Shown piece after piece: positions 7,790 to 17,277 of a stretch of 42,868 bases of DNA. Numbering within the stretch: position 1 is the first letter of the stretch; every line of letters starts with the position of its first letter. The notes beneath the pieces are model-generated. The model saw only the letters and a program-made list of their open reading frames with translations. It made no database searches and was not told where the DNA came from. The stretch lies in the NCBI GenBank assembly GCA_947601485.1, contig CANQGF010000005.1:1-42868 (forward strand), read 5' to 3'. Made by a program: the position numbers and the translations under genes. This DNA is from an uncultured Bacilli bacterium. Its GTDB lineage: Bacteria > Bacillota_I > Bacilli_A > RF39 > UBA660.

Positions 7790-9136
7790 CTACGCTTCCT
7801 CTATACTAGGTGCTACACTTCTAAAAGCACTCATATTAAGTTCAAACAATAATGGAACTGTCCCAAGACTCCCCTTACGATGTTTAGCAATAATTAAATC
7901 AGCTGGCACGATTTTTTCTTTTTGATCTTTTTTAGCTTCATGATAATCAGCTCGGTTAATAAATAAAACTAAATCGGCATCTTGTTCAATAGAACCTGAC
8001 TCTCTTAAATCGGTTAAAACTGGTGTATTATTTTCTCTTTTATTATTAACACTACTACGATTTAATTGGGCACAAGCTATAACAGGCACATTTAATTCAA
8101 GAGCCATTGTTTTTAAATTTCTTGAAATTTCTGATACTTCAACTTGTCTTGATTCAACTTTTTTATTACCAGTGGTAACAAGTTGTAAGTAATCAATTAC
8201 TACTAATCCTAAACCTTCAGCCATATTTGCAAGTCTTCGACATTTAGCTTTAATATCACCTAAAGTAAGGTTTAAATTATCTTCAATGTATAAATTAGTA
8301 GAAGCTAGAGCATTCATTGCTTCATTATAACGTTTCCAATCTCTTTCACCCATAGCTCCTGTTTGAAGTTTATAACCTTCAATACCTCCTTGAGCACTAA
8401 TAATTCTATTTACAATTTGTTCTGATGACATTTCCAAATTAAAAATAGCAACTGCTTTTTGGGTTTTAGTCGCAGCATAAGTAGCCATATTTAAAGCAAG
8501 AGCAGTTTTTCCCATACCAGGACGAGCCGCTAAAATAATTAGTTCTCCCGGTTGAAACCCCGTAGTTATTTTATCAAAATCATAGAATCCTGTTTCTACT
8601 CCGGTTATTAATTTTTTATTTTTAGCAAGTTCTTCTAATTTAGCTTGAGCTCTTCTTAATATTTCTCCAATCGGAACAAAATCTTTAACTTCTCTAGTTT
8701 TTACCACATTTAAAATATTACGTTCAGCATTATCAAGTAGACTTGGTAAATCTTCTTCTTCATAACTTTCATTAACTATTTCTGTTGCGGCATTAATTAA
8801 ATTTCTTCTAGTCGCGGTATCTTTTAATATAGCAAGATAATAATCTAAATTAGCTTTAGTTTCTACAGAATCAACAACTTCGCTAATATAAGATAATCCT
8901 CCAATTTGATTAAGTCTTTTCTTTTTATCAAGTTCTTCTTTAACCATCCCTACATTAATAGGTAAATGACTATCATGAAGATTAGATATAGCTTCAAATA
9001 AAAATTTATTACGTTCATCATAGAACATATCAACATTAACTGTATCACATATTGTATCAGCTAAAGTGTTATCAATAAACATTACCCCTAAAATGCTCAT
9101 TTCAGCTTCTTTGTTGGAAGGCATTGTTCTTGCCAT
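7790..9136 (-). CDS. dnaB: Replicative DNA helicase DnaB
   Basis: The protein is the hexameric 5'-3' helicase of the replication fork. The chosen ATG at 9136 has AGGTGG 5 nt upstream; an in-frame GTG three codons earlier (9145) overlaps that RBS and is less likely. The N-terminal DnaB domain (MPSNKEAEMSILGVMF) is followed by the RecA-like domain with Walker A AARPGMGKTALALN, Walker B VVIDYLQL and the arginine-containing DLRESGSIEQDAD. It ends near FRSVAPSIEEA. Length (448 residues) is normal. It starts 10 bp after the rplI stop, the same order as in Bacillus (where this gene is named dnaC). Confidence 0.97.
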   Translation of the reverse strand: MARTMPSNKEAEMSILGVMFIDNTLADTICDTVNVDMFYDERNKFLFEAISNLHDSHLPINVGMVKEELDKKKRLNQIGGLSYISEVVDSVETKANLDYYLAILKDTATRRNLINAATEIVNESYEEEDLPSLLDNAERNILNVVKTREVKDFVPIGEILRRAQAKLEELAKNKKLITGVETGFYDFDKITTGFQPGELIILAARPGMGKTALALNMATYAATKTQKAVAIFNLEMSSEQIVNRIISAQGGIEGYKLQTGAMGERDWKRYNEAMNALASTNLYIEDNLNLTLGDIKAKCRRLANMAEGLGLVVIDYLQLVTTGNKKVESRQVEVSEISRNLKTMALELNVPVIACAQLNRSSVNNKRENNTPVLTDLRESGSIEQDADLVLFINRADYHEAKKDQKEKIVPADLIIAKHRKGSLGTVPLLFELNMSAFRSVAPSIEEA

Positions 9137-9145
9137 AACTACCAC

Positions 9146-9586
9146 CTACTTTTCTAAAATTATATTTATATTAAATTTAACTCTTTTGTGTAATTCTACT
9201 AATATTTTATGTGTTCCTAAAGTATCTAAAGAATTATCAATCTTTAAACATTTTTTATCAATATTATAACCCATTTTTTTAAGTTCATCACAAATAGCTT
9301 TAGATGAAATATTACCAAAAACTTTATCATTTGTTCCTGTGGCTACTTTAAACTTAATATTTTTATTTTCTAATTTATTTTTTATTTTTTCTAATTCACT
9401 TACTAAATTATCTTCTTCTTCTTTTCTTTTGCTAATTTCTTTATCTAATACTTTCTTACTACCAGAAGTATATAAAACACCTAATTTATTTTTAATTAAA
9501 AAGTTATTACCATAACCATCACTAACTACAATAATATCATCTTTTTTTCCTTTTCCTTTAACATCTTGAAGTAATATAACTTTCAT
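9146..9586 (-). CDS. rplI: Ribosomal protein bL9
   Basis: This 146-residue protein binds domain V of 23S rRNA and extends from the L1 stalk base. The signature is clear: MKVILLQDVKGKGKKDDIIVVSDGYGNNFLI. A long central helix (KRKEEEDNLVSELEKIKNKLE) connects the two RNA-binding lobes. An excellent RBS, AGGAGG, lies 6 nt before the ATG, and a perfect -10 TATAAT lies at 9616-9611 with only a weak -35. It leads the dnaB operon. The DHH phosphodiesterase gene (gdpP) that often precedes rplI is absent here; a small winged-helix gene precedes it instead. Confidence 0.97.
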   Translation of the reverse strand: MKVILLQDVKGKGKKDDIIVVSDGYGNNFLIKNKLGVLYTSGSKKVLDKEISKRKEEEDNLVSELEKIKNKLENKNIKFKVATGTNDKVFGNISSKAICDELKKMGYNIDKKCLKIDNSLDTLGTHKILVELHKRVKFNINIILEK

Positions 9587-9636
9587 AAGTAACCTCCTAA
9601 AACAATACTAATTATATCATATTTTTTATCTAAACA

Positions 9637-9837
9637 CTACTTATATACTTTCCAACACCTTTTTTTACCAGTTCCTATTAAGATGATTTTTTTCTTCTTT
9701 TTTAAAATATTAATATATCTTCTAATAGTTCTTTCACTATAAAAATATTTAGAGGCTAAATATATTTCCGTTATTTGATTATTCTTTTCCATCTCTTCAA
9801 TAATATTATTTAGTAGGGTTTCATTAATTGATAACAT
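9637..9837 (-). CDS. Small winged-helix DNA-binding protein
   Basis: The 66-residue basic protein is a single DeoR/HTH_11-like winged helix. A first helical pair is followed by TEIYLASKYFYSERTIRRYI as the helix-turn-helix, then a lysine-rich turn and a short beta wing (IILIGTGKKRCWKVY). No effector domain is present. AGGAGG lies 5 nt before the ATG. It is on the same strand as rplI with a 50-bp gap holding the rplI -10, so it may be transcribed separately. The target is unknown. Confidence 0.6.
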   Translation of the reverse strand: MLSINETLLNNIIEEMEKNNQITEIYLASKYFYSERTIRRYINILKKKKKIILIGTGKKRCWKVYK

Positions 9838-9888
9838 TTTTATCCTCCTACTATATATATAGAACTTTTTTCTTCGATTTCCTTTTTT

Positions 9889-9919
9889 TCAAAAAAAAAT
9901 TCACATCAAAATGTGAATT
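9889..9919 (-). terminator. Terminator of the 1171-residue protein gene
   Basis: The arms AATTCACAT (9898-9906) and ATGTGAATT (9911-9919) form a perfect 9-bp stem with a 4-nt loop. On the minus strand it is followed by nine consecutive T. It starts 5 bp after the stop codon of the large gene. Confidence 0.85.
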
Positions 9920-9924
9920 AATTT

Positions 9925-12900
9925 TTATCTTCCTCGATTGATTGAAGTTCGTAAATTTTTATTGATATCAGCAATTAAATCTTCTATAGCTCTTTTTTTA
10001 GCTAACTCTTCTGAATCCCATTTATTAACATTTAATTCAGCTAAACTTTTAGGATTAATATCACAAATGATATCTTCATCTATTTCATCATAATGAAAAG
10101 TTATAGAACTTAAATTGGTAAAGATTTTAAGTAACAAACAATTTCTCGTATAAGGCTTTATATAATTATCTAAAATAGAATATAAAATGCCATAATTATT
10201 TGAATCGTAATTGTTTAAAGTAATATTACTTAATTTATCTTCATCTTTACCAGTTACTTCTTTAACTGTTGATGGTATAGTAAGTGAAGAAATATTTTGC
10301 TTTTGTAACATATTTAAATCTATTTTTTCTAATCCTTCATTTAAAATTAAACCATTTATCGATGTTCCTTTAAATATATCACCATTTATTCTTTTTAAAG
10401 TTTTAGGCATTACTACTTCTTTATCTTGTGCATCTCTTCTAATGCCCTCTAAAATTCTCTTACTAATGGAGTCATCCAAATTATCATCTACAACAATTTC
10501 TGTAATGTCCTCTGGCATAAAAAAGAAATTTTCCGGTTTAGAATAATAAGCATCTTTAGCATCATCACTAATTAAATTTTCTCTGTCTTTTAAATAGACA
10601 TTATTACTAATTAAATGATATAAATTATAAAAATCTTGACTAATTAAAAATTCTCTATCTTCATAATATAGCTTAACTTCTTTATCACTACCAATATAAT
10701 AATTTAACATACTAAATGTTTTTAAAGATATTTCTTTGGAAAATTTAAATGTCGATTCATCTACAATAGAAGAAGGAATTTTAAAGTTTTCACAAAACTG
10801 AAATATACTATTAGGATTTTGTAAAATAAATAGCATATTTAATAAATAATCATTTGATAATATTTCTTTTTTATCAAAATCAGAATGATTATTTTTTAAT
10901 ATATCTCTAATTAATAATTTAATCTTTTCTTTTACAACATCTTTATAAGTAAATGCCTTACTATTATTAGGTTTATTAAATGCTAAAATATCATCTACAA
11001 TATCATAATAACATTGTAACTCTTCATTAGTCATCTCATCATTTATGAAAGACTTTCTAATCCCATTTTGTTCACTTGTTAAAATAGTAAATTTTATTTC
11101 ATAAAAATATTTCAATACATCAGAATTAATTAAACCATAATATGAATAAACAACTAATTTATTTTCTAAATCTTCTAAATTAGCAGTAAATTCTTTCGGG
11201 TTATTAGCTAAATTCATTAAGTAATCTTCATTTAATTTTTCTCTTTCATCTTGATGACTATTAATATAATTTTTAAGTTTTAAATCAATATTACTTAAAT
11301 CAATTAATAACTCGGGAATATCACTTCTTAACTCCATTCTATCTTCTTTAGGTAAAATATTTTGTAATCTTTGAAATTTTTTTCTTTTATCTTGTAAAAT
11401 ATCATTAATATGTTCCACAATAGTTAAAGCATATATTTGTTCATTATTTAAATCACTATTTAATTTAGAAACTTTAATATTAGATAAATTAATATTAATA
11501 TCAAATAAATTATCGATATGAATAACGAGTTCTTTAAAATTGCCATTTTTAAATAACAAGTGATTTTCATCTTCCGCTACATTATTATTTAAAATATTTA
11601 ATAAATTTTCTTTATCTAATAAATGATAATTAGTTGGATTAACATTCAAAATAATTTTTTCTAATTGATAATAATCAAAAGCATAAGGTCCAACTTTCTT
11701 AACTGATGAAGGAAGAGAAACTTCTTTAATTTGTTGATATAGAAAAGCTTCATCTTTTATTTCTTCTAATCCATCATTTAGAACAATGCCTTTTAAAGTA
11801 TTATCATAAAATAATTTATGAGTTCCAGAAATTGATTTTAAACTTTTTGGAGTATATAAAACTTTACCTTTACAATCATCATTTATTTCTTCAACTAAAC
11901 ATTTTTCAACCGTAGTTAAGGTAGCATTTTTAGTATCTTTTAAAGCTGTTATACCAAGAGGCATAAAAAATTTCTCTTCATCAATTACATATTCACCATC
12001 AACTAAATTTTTAAATAATAAATATAAATTATAATATTCATTATTGTTAAAATCTTCATTTGCATCAACTTTTTGACTATTTTTAATGGCACTTTCTAAA
12101 TAACAAAACATCTCCATCGTAATTTGATCTTCTAATTCAATTAAATGATCAGGATAAAAATTACGAGAAACTTGTAAGTTACGATAAAACTCTAAAAATC
12201 TTTTTTTAGAATTAAATGAACATAATAAATTTATTAAAACATAATCTTTTAAAATAATTTCATAATCAATTTTTTCTACTTCATTTAATTTATAAATTCT
12301 TTTAATTATTTCGATATATTCTTCAATATTATCACTATATAACTTATTAAAAATACGATTCTTTTTGGTAATAATTTCTTCAAGTAAATCTTCCACTATT
12401 CTTTCATAATATAATAATTCAAGTTCATCAGTTTGTTCATTAACAAATAAAGGAAATAGTCCATTAGAAGATATTGTTAAAGCTTGAAACTTTATAGAAT
12501 ATAAACTATATAAATCATTATCATTAATAATGTTACGCCCATAATCTGCAAAAAGACGAAATCTAGTTTCAACTTGTTTAATTTGCTCTAATAAATAATC
12601 TTTATTTTCTAAAGTTGGAGATATACTTGATAATTTATTTAATTCATCATCTTTTTCTTTTAAAATAGACTCTTTATTTTGATAAGCAAATATTTCAATT
12701 TTTCTTTCAAGTGTAGCTAAATCTTGGTAAATACTTTCACTATTTTTATTTAATTCAATTTGTTCTTCTTCTGGTAAAAAAGTTTGTAATAAATTTAAAT
12801 CAAAGATTTTTTCTTCTAAACTTTCATTTATTTCTAAATTAGCTTCTTCTTGTAAATTACGTCCTTTCATAGCATTTTCTAAATATAGAGCGTATTCATT

Positions 12901-13440
12901 TAAATCAGCATATTTATTTTTATCAATAAATCGATATACACTTTCTATAGTATTAATTTCTTCCGTATCTAAAGTATCAAGAGATAAAGATAAACTATTT
13001 ATAGCGCTTGTTATCATAGTTTTTTTTCTGCCATTTAAAATAGAATATTCTTTTTTAATTTCTAATAGGGCAATTAATCTAGCACTAGCTTCTTCTTGTA
13101 ATTTATCGATATCACTTTTATATAATTTAAGTTTTTCTATATTTATGGTGAAATCTACTTTATCATCAAAACCTTCATCATCTAAAAGATCTTCTTCAAA
13201 AGAAATTCTTAATAAAAGTTCAGTAAGCATATTTATATCTTCATTTAATTTTTTATCTTCCAAAGCTAATATATCATAAGACTTCATATTCTTTAAAATA
13301 TTTAAATATCTATCTTTATAAAAATCAACTAAAGTATCATTATGAAATTCTTTTCTAGTGATGTTTCTCAATGGCTTATTTATGGTATTTGCATTATTAT
13401 TAGGAATGTCATCTTTACTTTTTTTAGAAAAAATACTCAT
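9925..13440 (-). CDS. Giant cytoplasmic protein with two helical + leucine-rich units
   Basis: This 1171-residue protein has no signal peptide or membrane segment, so it should be intracellular. It contains an internal duplication with an offset of about 473-482 residues. Unit 1 spans about 211-665 and unit 2 about 685-1135. Paired landmarks are LLQTFLPEEEQIEL (218) with RLQNILPKEDRMEL (691), FFMPLGIT (491) with FFMPEDIT (973), and GIVLNDGLEEI (551) with GLILNEGLEKI (1030). SLPSSVKKV (575) also pairs with TIPSTVKEV (1054). Each unit has a long charged helical part followed by a short block resembling BspA-type leucine-rich repeats (LRR_5). BspA-type repeats are usually on secreted proteins, so a cytosolic example is odd. 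It has its own promoter and terminator. No enzymatic motif is seen and I do not recognise the family; a scaffold or binding role is only a guess. Confidence 0.8.
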   Translation of the reverse strand: MSIFSKKSKDDIPNNNANTINKPLRNITRKEFHNDTLVDFYKDRYLNILKNMKSYDILALEDKKLNEDINMLTELLLRISFEEDLLDDEGFDDKVDFTINIEKLKLYKSDIDKLQEEASARLIALLEIKKEYSILNGRKKTMITSAINSLSLSLDTLDTEEINTIESVYRFIDKNKYADLNEYALYLENAMKGRNLQEEANLEINESLEEKIFDLNLLQTFLPEEEQIELNKNSESIYQDLATLERKIEIFAYQNKESILKEKDDELNKLSSISPTLENKDYLLEQIKQVETRFRLFADYGRNIINDNDLYSLYSIKFQALTISSNGLFPLFVNEQTDELELLYYERIVEDLLEEIITKKNRIFNKLYSDNIEEYIEIIKRIYKLNEVEKIDYEIILKDYVLINLLCSFNSKKRFLEFYRNLQVSRNFYPDHLIELEDQITMEMFCYLESAIKNSQKVDANEDFNNNEYYNLYLLFKNLVDGEYVIDEEKFFMPLGITALKDTKNATLTTVEKCLVEEINDDCKGKVLYTPKSLKSISGTHKLFYDNTLKGIVLNDGLEEIKDEAFLYQQIKEVSLPSSVKKVGPYAFDYYQLEKIILNVNPTNYHLLDKENLLNILNNNVAEDENHLLFKNGNFKELVIHIDNLFDININLSNIKVSKLNSDLNNEQIYALTIVEHINDILQDKRKKFQRLQNILPKEDRMELRSDIPELLIDLSNIDLKLKNYINSHQDEREKLNEDYLMNLANNPKEFTANLEDLENKLVVYSYYGLINSDVLKYFYEIKFTILTSEQNGIRKSFINDEMTNEELQCYYDIVDDILAFNKPNNSKAFTYKDVVKEKIKLLIRDILKNNHSDFDKKEILSNDYLLNMLFILQNPNSIFQFCENFKIPSSIVDESTFKFSKEISLKTFSMLNYYIGSDKEVKLYYEDREFLISQDFYNLYHLISNNVYLKDRENLISDDAKDAYYSKPENFFFMPEDITEIVVDDNLDDSISKRILEGIRRDAQDKEVVMPKTLKRINGDIFKGTSINGLILNEGLEKIDLNMLQKQNISSLTIPSTVKEVTGKDEDKLSNITLNNYDSNNYGILYSILDNYIKPYTRNCLLLKIFTNLSSITFHYDEIDEDIICDINPKSLAELNVNKWDSEELAKKRAIEDLIADINKNLRTSINRGR

Positions 13441-13467
13441 CTATTCACCACCTCTTATCATAGATTA

Positions 13468-13496
13468 ATTATAATAATTATCTTGGACTTTGTAAA
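13468..13496 (-). promoter_or_regulatory. Strong promoter of the 1171-residue protein gene
   Basis: On the minus strand TTTACA (13496-13491) and a perfect TATAAT (13473-13468) have an exact 17-nt spacer. Transcription would begin about 20 nt before the start codon, leaving room for the GAGGTGGTG ribosome-binding site. Confidence 0.75.
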
Positions 13497-13511
13497 GAAA
13501 AGCAAAATAAA

Positions 13512-13530
13512 TGACTGGTAAAACCAGTCA
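13512..13530 (-). terminator. Terminator of the tilS-ftsH-secG operon
   Basis: The arms TGACTGGT (13512-13519) and ACCAGTCA (13523-13530) form a perfect 8-bp stem with a 3-nt loop. It starts 6 bp after the secG stop and is followed by a T-rich stretch on the minus strand. Confidence 0.8.
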
Positions 13531-13535
13531 AATTA

Positions 13536-13760
13536 TTATATTAAAAATAGCGCTAGTGAAATAACAAAGAATAATATTCCAAGAACTAAAGTAAAACGAC
13601 TAATGAATAATTCAAATCCTCTTTCTTTCATATTTTGGAATAATTCTTGATTTCCTCCGGTAATGATACCAGAACCATCTGTCGCTTTATTACTTTGTAA
13701 TAAAACAATAGCAATAAGAAGAACAGATACTACTAATAAAATCACTTCAAATACTGTCAT
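13536..13760 (-). CDS. secG: Preprotein translocase subunit SecG
   Basis: This 74-residue protein has two hydrophobic segments (about 3-22 and 52-73). The loop between them contains the conserved LLQSNKATDGSGIITGG. SecG joins SecYE in the inner membrane and helps SecA-driven export. Its ATG overlaps the ftsH stop by one base (TAATG), so translation is coupled. In many Bacilli secG instead sits with rnr and smpB, so its place behind ftsH is a local arrangement. A terminator follows at once. Confidence 0.95.
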   Translation of the reverse strand: MTVFEVILLVVSVLLIAIVLLQSNKATDGSGIITGGNQELFQNMKERGFELFISRFTLVLGILFFVISLALFLI

Positions 13761-15757
13761 TATTTATTTTCTTCCTTTCTGATGGCATCTTCTAATTCGT
13801 TTTCACTCATTTTAGTATAACCTTTTATTTTTAACTCTTTAGCTTCAGCTTTAAGTTTATTAATCTTATCCTCTTCATTTATTGATTTATTTTGGTCGTC
13901 TTCATTTGTTTTATCAAAATCAATATTACCATTTTTAACAATATATTCGATTTGTTCTTTTGTAATAGTTTCGTATTTCATTAAAGCATCAGATAAAAGC
14001 ATAATTAAATCTTTATTTTCACTAATAATCTTTTTAGCTTTTTCATAACATTCTTCAATAATTTTACGAGTTTCTCTATCAATTTCAAGAGCTACTTGAT
14101 CACTGAAGTTTTTCGTTTTACCATAGTCTCTTCCTAGAAAAACACTACCAGTTTCTTCTTCATATTGCATAGGTCCTAAATCACTCATACCATATTCAGT
14201 AACCATGCTTCTTGCAATTTTAGTTGCTTTCTTAAAGTCATCAGATGCTCCGGTAGATACTTCATTTAAGAATAATTCTTCACTTACTCTTCCACCTAGA
14301 AGACCAGTAATTTGAGCAAGTAATTCTCTTTTAGTTGCTACTAACATTTTTTCTTCTTTAGGAAGCATCATTGTATAACCACCAGCTACCCCTCTAGGTA
14401 TAATAGTGATTTTATGAACTTCATTAGCGTCTTCTAATTTTATACCAATAACGGCATGTCCAGCTTCATGAAGTGATACAAGTTTCTTTTCTTTTTCTGT
14501 AATTTGTTTACTAGTTTTAGCAGGACCCATTAAAACACGGTCCGTTGCTTCATCAATTTCAGCCATACTGATAGCGTCTTTATTACGTCTTACGGCAAGT
14601 AAAGCAGCCTCATTAAGTAAGTTTTCCAAATCGGCTCCACTAAAGCCAGGAGTTCTTTGACTTAAATTACCTAAATTAACAGATTTATCTAATATTTTAT
14701 TTTTAGCATGAACTTTTAATATTTCTTCTCTAGCTTTAGCATCCGGTAAATTGATTGTTACTTGTCTATCAAATCTACCTGGACGAAGTAAAGCAGGATC
14801 CAATACATCTGGACGGTTAGTCGCAGCAATTATAATAATTCCTTCATTTTCACCAAAGCCATCCATTTCTGTAAGTAATTGGTTTAATGTTTGTTCACGT
14901 TCATCATGGCCTCCACCAAGACCAGTACCACGTTCACGACCAACAGCATCAATTTCATCAATAAAGATTAAGCAAGGAGCACTTCTTTTAGCTTCCTTAA
15001 ACATGTCTCTTACACGAGATGCTCCGACACCTACGAATAATTCAACAAAATCGGAACCACTAATATAGAAGAATGGTACATTAGCTTCACCCGCTACAGC
15101 TTTAGCAAGTAAAGTTTTACCTGTTCCTGGAGGGCCTACTAATAAAACACCTTTTGGAATTCTAGCTCCAAGTTTTTGAAATTTTTTAGGATTTTTTAAG
15201 AAATCAATTAATTCAGCAACTTCTTGTTTTTCTTCAGTTAATCCTGCTACATCATTAAAGTTTTTCTTATCGCTATCACTAGATAGTCTTGCTCTGCTAT
15301 GTCCAAAATCAACTGAATTTTTATTAGTCATTGCTAATTTCTTAATTAAAACATAACCTAAAACAATCATTAAAACAAAAGGTAGAACATTAACTAAAAT
15401 ATAAAGGAAAGCACTACTACCTGGATCACTATTAGTATCAAATTCTTTTATTTGTTGTTCCTTAACATATTCAGTAATTTCATAAATGTCTTCAGGTACT
15501 ATTTTAGCTTTAAAACTTTCATTATCATTATAATCTTTTAATTTACCTTCGACATAGTAAACATTTTCATTACTATTTGGTGTAATAACAATTTCTGTTA
15601 CTTCTTCATTTCTTAAATATTCAAATAATTCACCTGTTTTTAAATTATTAACTTTGTCGCCTTGAAAAGTAAATATTAATAGAATTACCCCAATTACAGC
15701 GACTAAAATAACATAAGGTAATGTATTTTTCATTTTATCATTTGGATTTTTATTCAT
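13760..15757 (-). CDS. ftsH: ATP-dependent zinc metalloprotease FtsH
   Basis: This 665-residue membrane-bound AAA+ protease degrades misassembled membrane proteins and short-lived regulators. Two membrane segments, about 13-30 and 115-138, flank a small extracytoplasmic domain. The AAA domain contains Walker A GPPGTGKT, Walker B LIFIDEID and the pore motif [15 protein letters not shown]. The second region of homology includes [21 protein letters not shown]. The zinc site HEAGH is intact. A charged tail of about 60 residues ends the protein. It overlaps the end of tilS by 8 bp and secG by 1 bp. The tilS-ftsH order is common in Bacillota, but the hpt gene that often lies between them is missing. 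Confidence 0.98.
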   Translation of the reverse strand: MNKNPNDKMKNTLPYVILVAVIGVILLIFTFQGDKVNNLKTGELFEYLRNEEVTEIVITPNSNENVYYVEGKLKDYNDNESFKAKIVPEDIYEITEYVKEQQIKEFDTNSDPGSSAFLYILVNVLPFVLMIVLGYVLIKKLAMTNKNSVDFGHSRARLSSDSDKKNFNDVAGLTEEKQEVAELIDFLKNPKKFQKLGARIPKGVLLVGPPGTGKTLLAKAVAGEANVPFFYISGSDFVELFVGVGASRVRDMFKEAKRSAPCLIFIDEIDAVGRERGTGLGGGHDEREQTLNQLLTEMDGFGENEGIIIIAATNRPDVLDPALLRPGRFDRQVTINLPDAKAREEILKVHAKNKILDKSVNLGNLSQRTPGFSGADLENLLNEAALLAVRRNKDAISMAEIDEATDRVLMGPAKTSKQITEKEKKLVSLHEAGHAVIGIKLEDANEVHKITIIPRGVAGGYTMMLPKEEKMLVATKRELLAQITGLLGGRVSEELFLNEVSTGASDDFKKATKIARSMVTEYGMSDLGPMQYEEETGSVFLGRDYGKTKNFSDQVALEIDRETRKIIEECYEKAKKIISENKDLIMLLSDALMKYETITKEQIEYIVKNGNIDFDKTNEDDQNKSINEEDKINKLKAEAKELKIKGYTKMSENELEDAIRKEENK

Positions 15758-17066
15758 CTTTTTCCTCCGTGTACTTAAGTATTATATCATATTTTTCAGA
15801 AAATTCCTTATCAAATGTTGATTTTTTTAATCCTGGTAGCCAAATTATGTTATTTTTGCTATCAGTTACTACTGGATAAGTCTGACGCTTTTTGATATCA
15901 ACCTTTGAATTTTTAAAAATATCATTAACTTTTTTAAAAGTTTTCATATTCTTAACTTGGATTAAATCATCCTTATTCATGCATCTTACATGAATTGGTA
16001 AGGCAATTTCTTTACTATTAATTCTTAATACATTATTACTTTTTAAAGAACATTCTTTTACTTTAGCAATAACATATCTATCTAATATTTTCAAATAATC
16101 ATTAAAAATATAATCATATTTATTGTTTAAATTATTATTATTCTTTTCAATTATTAAAGAGTTATAACTACGTCTTCCAATAAAACCATTGCCTAAATCA
16201 ACTGCTTTATTTTTTTGCTCTTTGGTTAACTCCATTAAAGCCATCTTATTTTTATCGTTAATATCTAATAAATAATCTTTTTGAATATCTTCAATAACAT
16301 ATTCAATAATCTTTTCTTGAATAAAACTATCTTCTTTTTTTAAATTATCAATATTAATAACACCATTTATATATATATTATTTATTTTATTTTTAATTAC
16401 TTTATTTATATAATCATTATATTTACTTAATTCTTCACTAAATTTAATAAACTTTTTATGAACATTGGAATCTTCTTTTTCCAATAAAGGAATAATTTGT
16501 TTACGAAATCTATTTCTAGTATAGTTTATATCATCATTAGTATAATCATTAAAATAAGGAATATTATGTAATTTGTTGTAATTAATAATTTCTTCTTTAG
16601 TTAATGATAAAAGAGGTCTTACTAAATTATTATTAATTCTAGAAATGCCAAGATAACCTTTTAAATTACTTCCTCTTACTAAACGCATAAGGATAGTTTC
16701 TTCTAAATCATTAGCGTGGTGGGCTGTCATAATATATTTAGCATGGTATTTATCTAACAGTTCATTAAAAAAAGCATATCTTTTTCTTCTTCCCTCACTT
16801 TCACTAAATTTGTGATTAGAATATTCTTTTATTTCCATATATTCAAAAATGATGTTATTATTTAGACAATATTTTTTTAAAAAATTAGCTTCTTTAATTG
16901 ATTCACTTCTGACACCATGATTAACATGAGCACAAATTATTTTATTTTTGAAGTTGTTATTTAAAATATGTAAAAGACACATTGAATCAGGGCCAGTTGA
17001 TGTTGCCACGATTAAAGTATCATCATCATTTAACAAATTATTTAAAAACGAAATAACTTCTTTCAT
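15750..17066 (-). CDS. tilS: tRNA(Ile)-lysidine synthase TilS
   Basis: TilS attaches lysine to C34 of the AUA-reading isoleucine tRNA. The N-terminal PP-loop is present as ATSTGPDSMCLLHIL, followed by CAHVNHGVR, TAHHANDLEETILMRLVRGS and the conserved LVRPLLSLTKEEI. A TilS substrate-binding region and C-terminal domain follow, giving the normal length of about 440 residues. The P-loop reads STGPDS instead of the usual SGGxDS. The start is uncertain: ATG at 17066 has no ribosome-binding site, and an in-frame GTG lies at 17075. The predicted transcription start is about 17076, so the mRNA would be nearly leaderless. It is the first gene of the tilS-ftsH-secG operon. Confidence 0.94.
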   Translation of the reverse strand: MKEVISFLNNLLNDDDTLIVATSTGPDSMCLLHILNNNFKNKIICAHVNHGVRSESIKEANFLKKYCLNNNIIFEYMEIKEYSNHKFSESEGRRKRYAFFNELLDKYHAKYIMTAHHANDLEETILMRLVRGSNLKGYLGISRINNNLVRPLLSLTKEEIINYNKLHNIPYFNDYTNDDINYTRNRFRKQIIPLLEKEDSNVHKKFIKFSEELSKYNDYINKVIKNKINNIYINGVINIDNLKKEDSFIQEKIIEYVIEDIQKDYLLDINDKNKMALMELTKEQKNKAVDLGNGFIGRRSYNSLIIEKNNNNLNNKYDYIFNDYLKILDRYVIAKVKECSLKSNNVLRINSKEIALPIHVRCMNKDDLIQVKNMKTFKKVNDIFKNSKVDIKKRQTYPVVTDSKNNIIWLPGLKKSTFDKEFSEKYDIILKYTEEKDE

Positions 17067-17082
17067 AATAATCACAATGCCT

Positions 17083-17111
17083 ATTTTATATTAAAGTTTA
17101 CTATATAGCAA
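17083..17111 (-). promoter_or_regulatory. Promoter of the tilS-ftsH-secG operon
   Basis: On the minus strand TTGCTA (17111-17106) and TAAAAT (17088-17083) are 17 nt apart. Transcription should begin near 17076, only about 10 nt before the ATG at 17066. Confidence 0.6.
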
Positions 17112-17200
17112 GTAATATCACCAAATTATCACAAATTTAATGGAAATAAAGCAAGTTATATTCAAATCAAAAGTATTTTAAAAAACATTGTTAAAATTTA

Positions 17201-17229
17201 TTGACAAATATATGTTCGTGTTATATTAT
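17201..17229 (+). promoter_or_regulatory. Promoter of the BRO-N/ORF6N gene
   Basis: A perfect -35 TTGACA (17201-17206) and a -10 TATTAT (17224-17229) are separated by exactly 17 nt. The start codon lies about 42 nt after the expected transcription start. This is one of the best promoters in the window. Confidence 0.8.
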
Positions 17230-17277
17230 TAGTTTATCAGAGAACAAAACATAATTGAGTGACAAGGGGGAATATGT

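Noticed and set aside
14751-15068. 105-codon plus-strand frame
   Set aside because: It is antisense to the conserved AAA domain of ftsH; strong codon constraint there explains the open frame.
17210-17260. LexA-type SOS box before the ORF6N gene
   Set aside because: GTTCG near 17214 and GAGAAC near 17240 do not form the CGAAC-N4-GTTCG palindrome.
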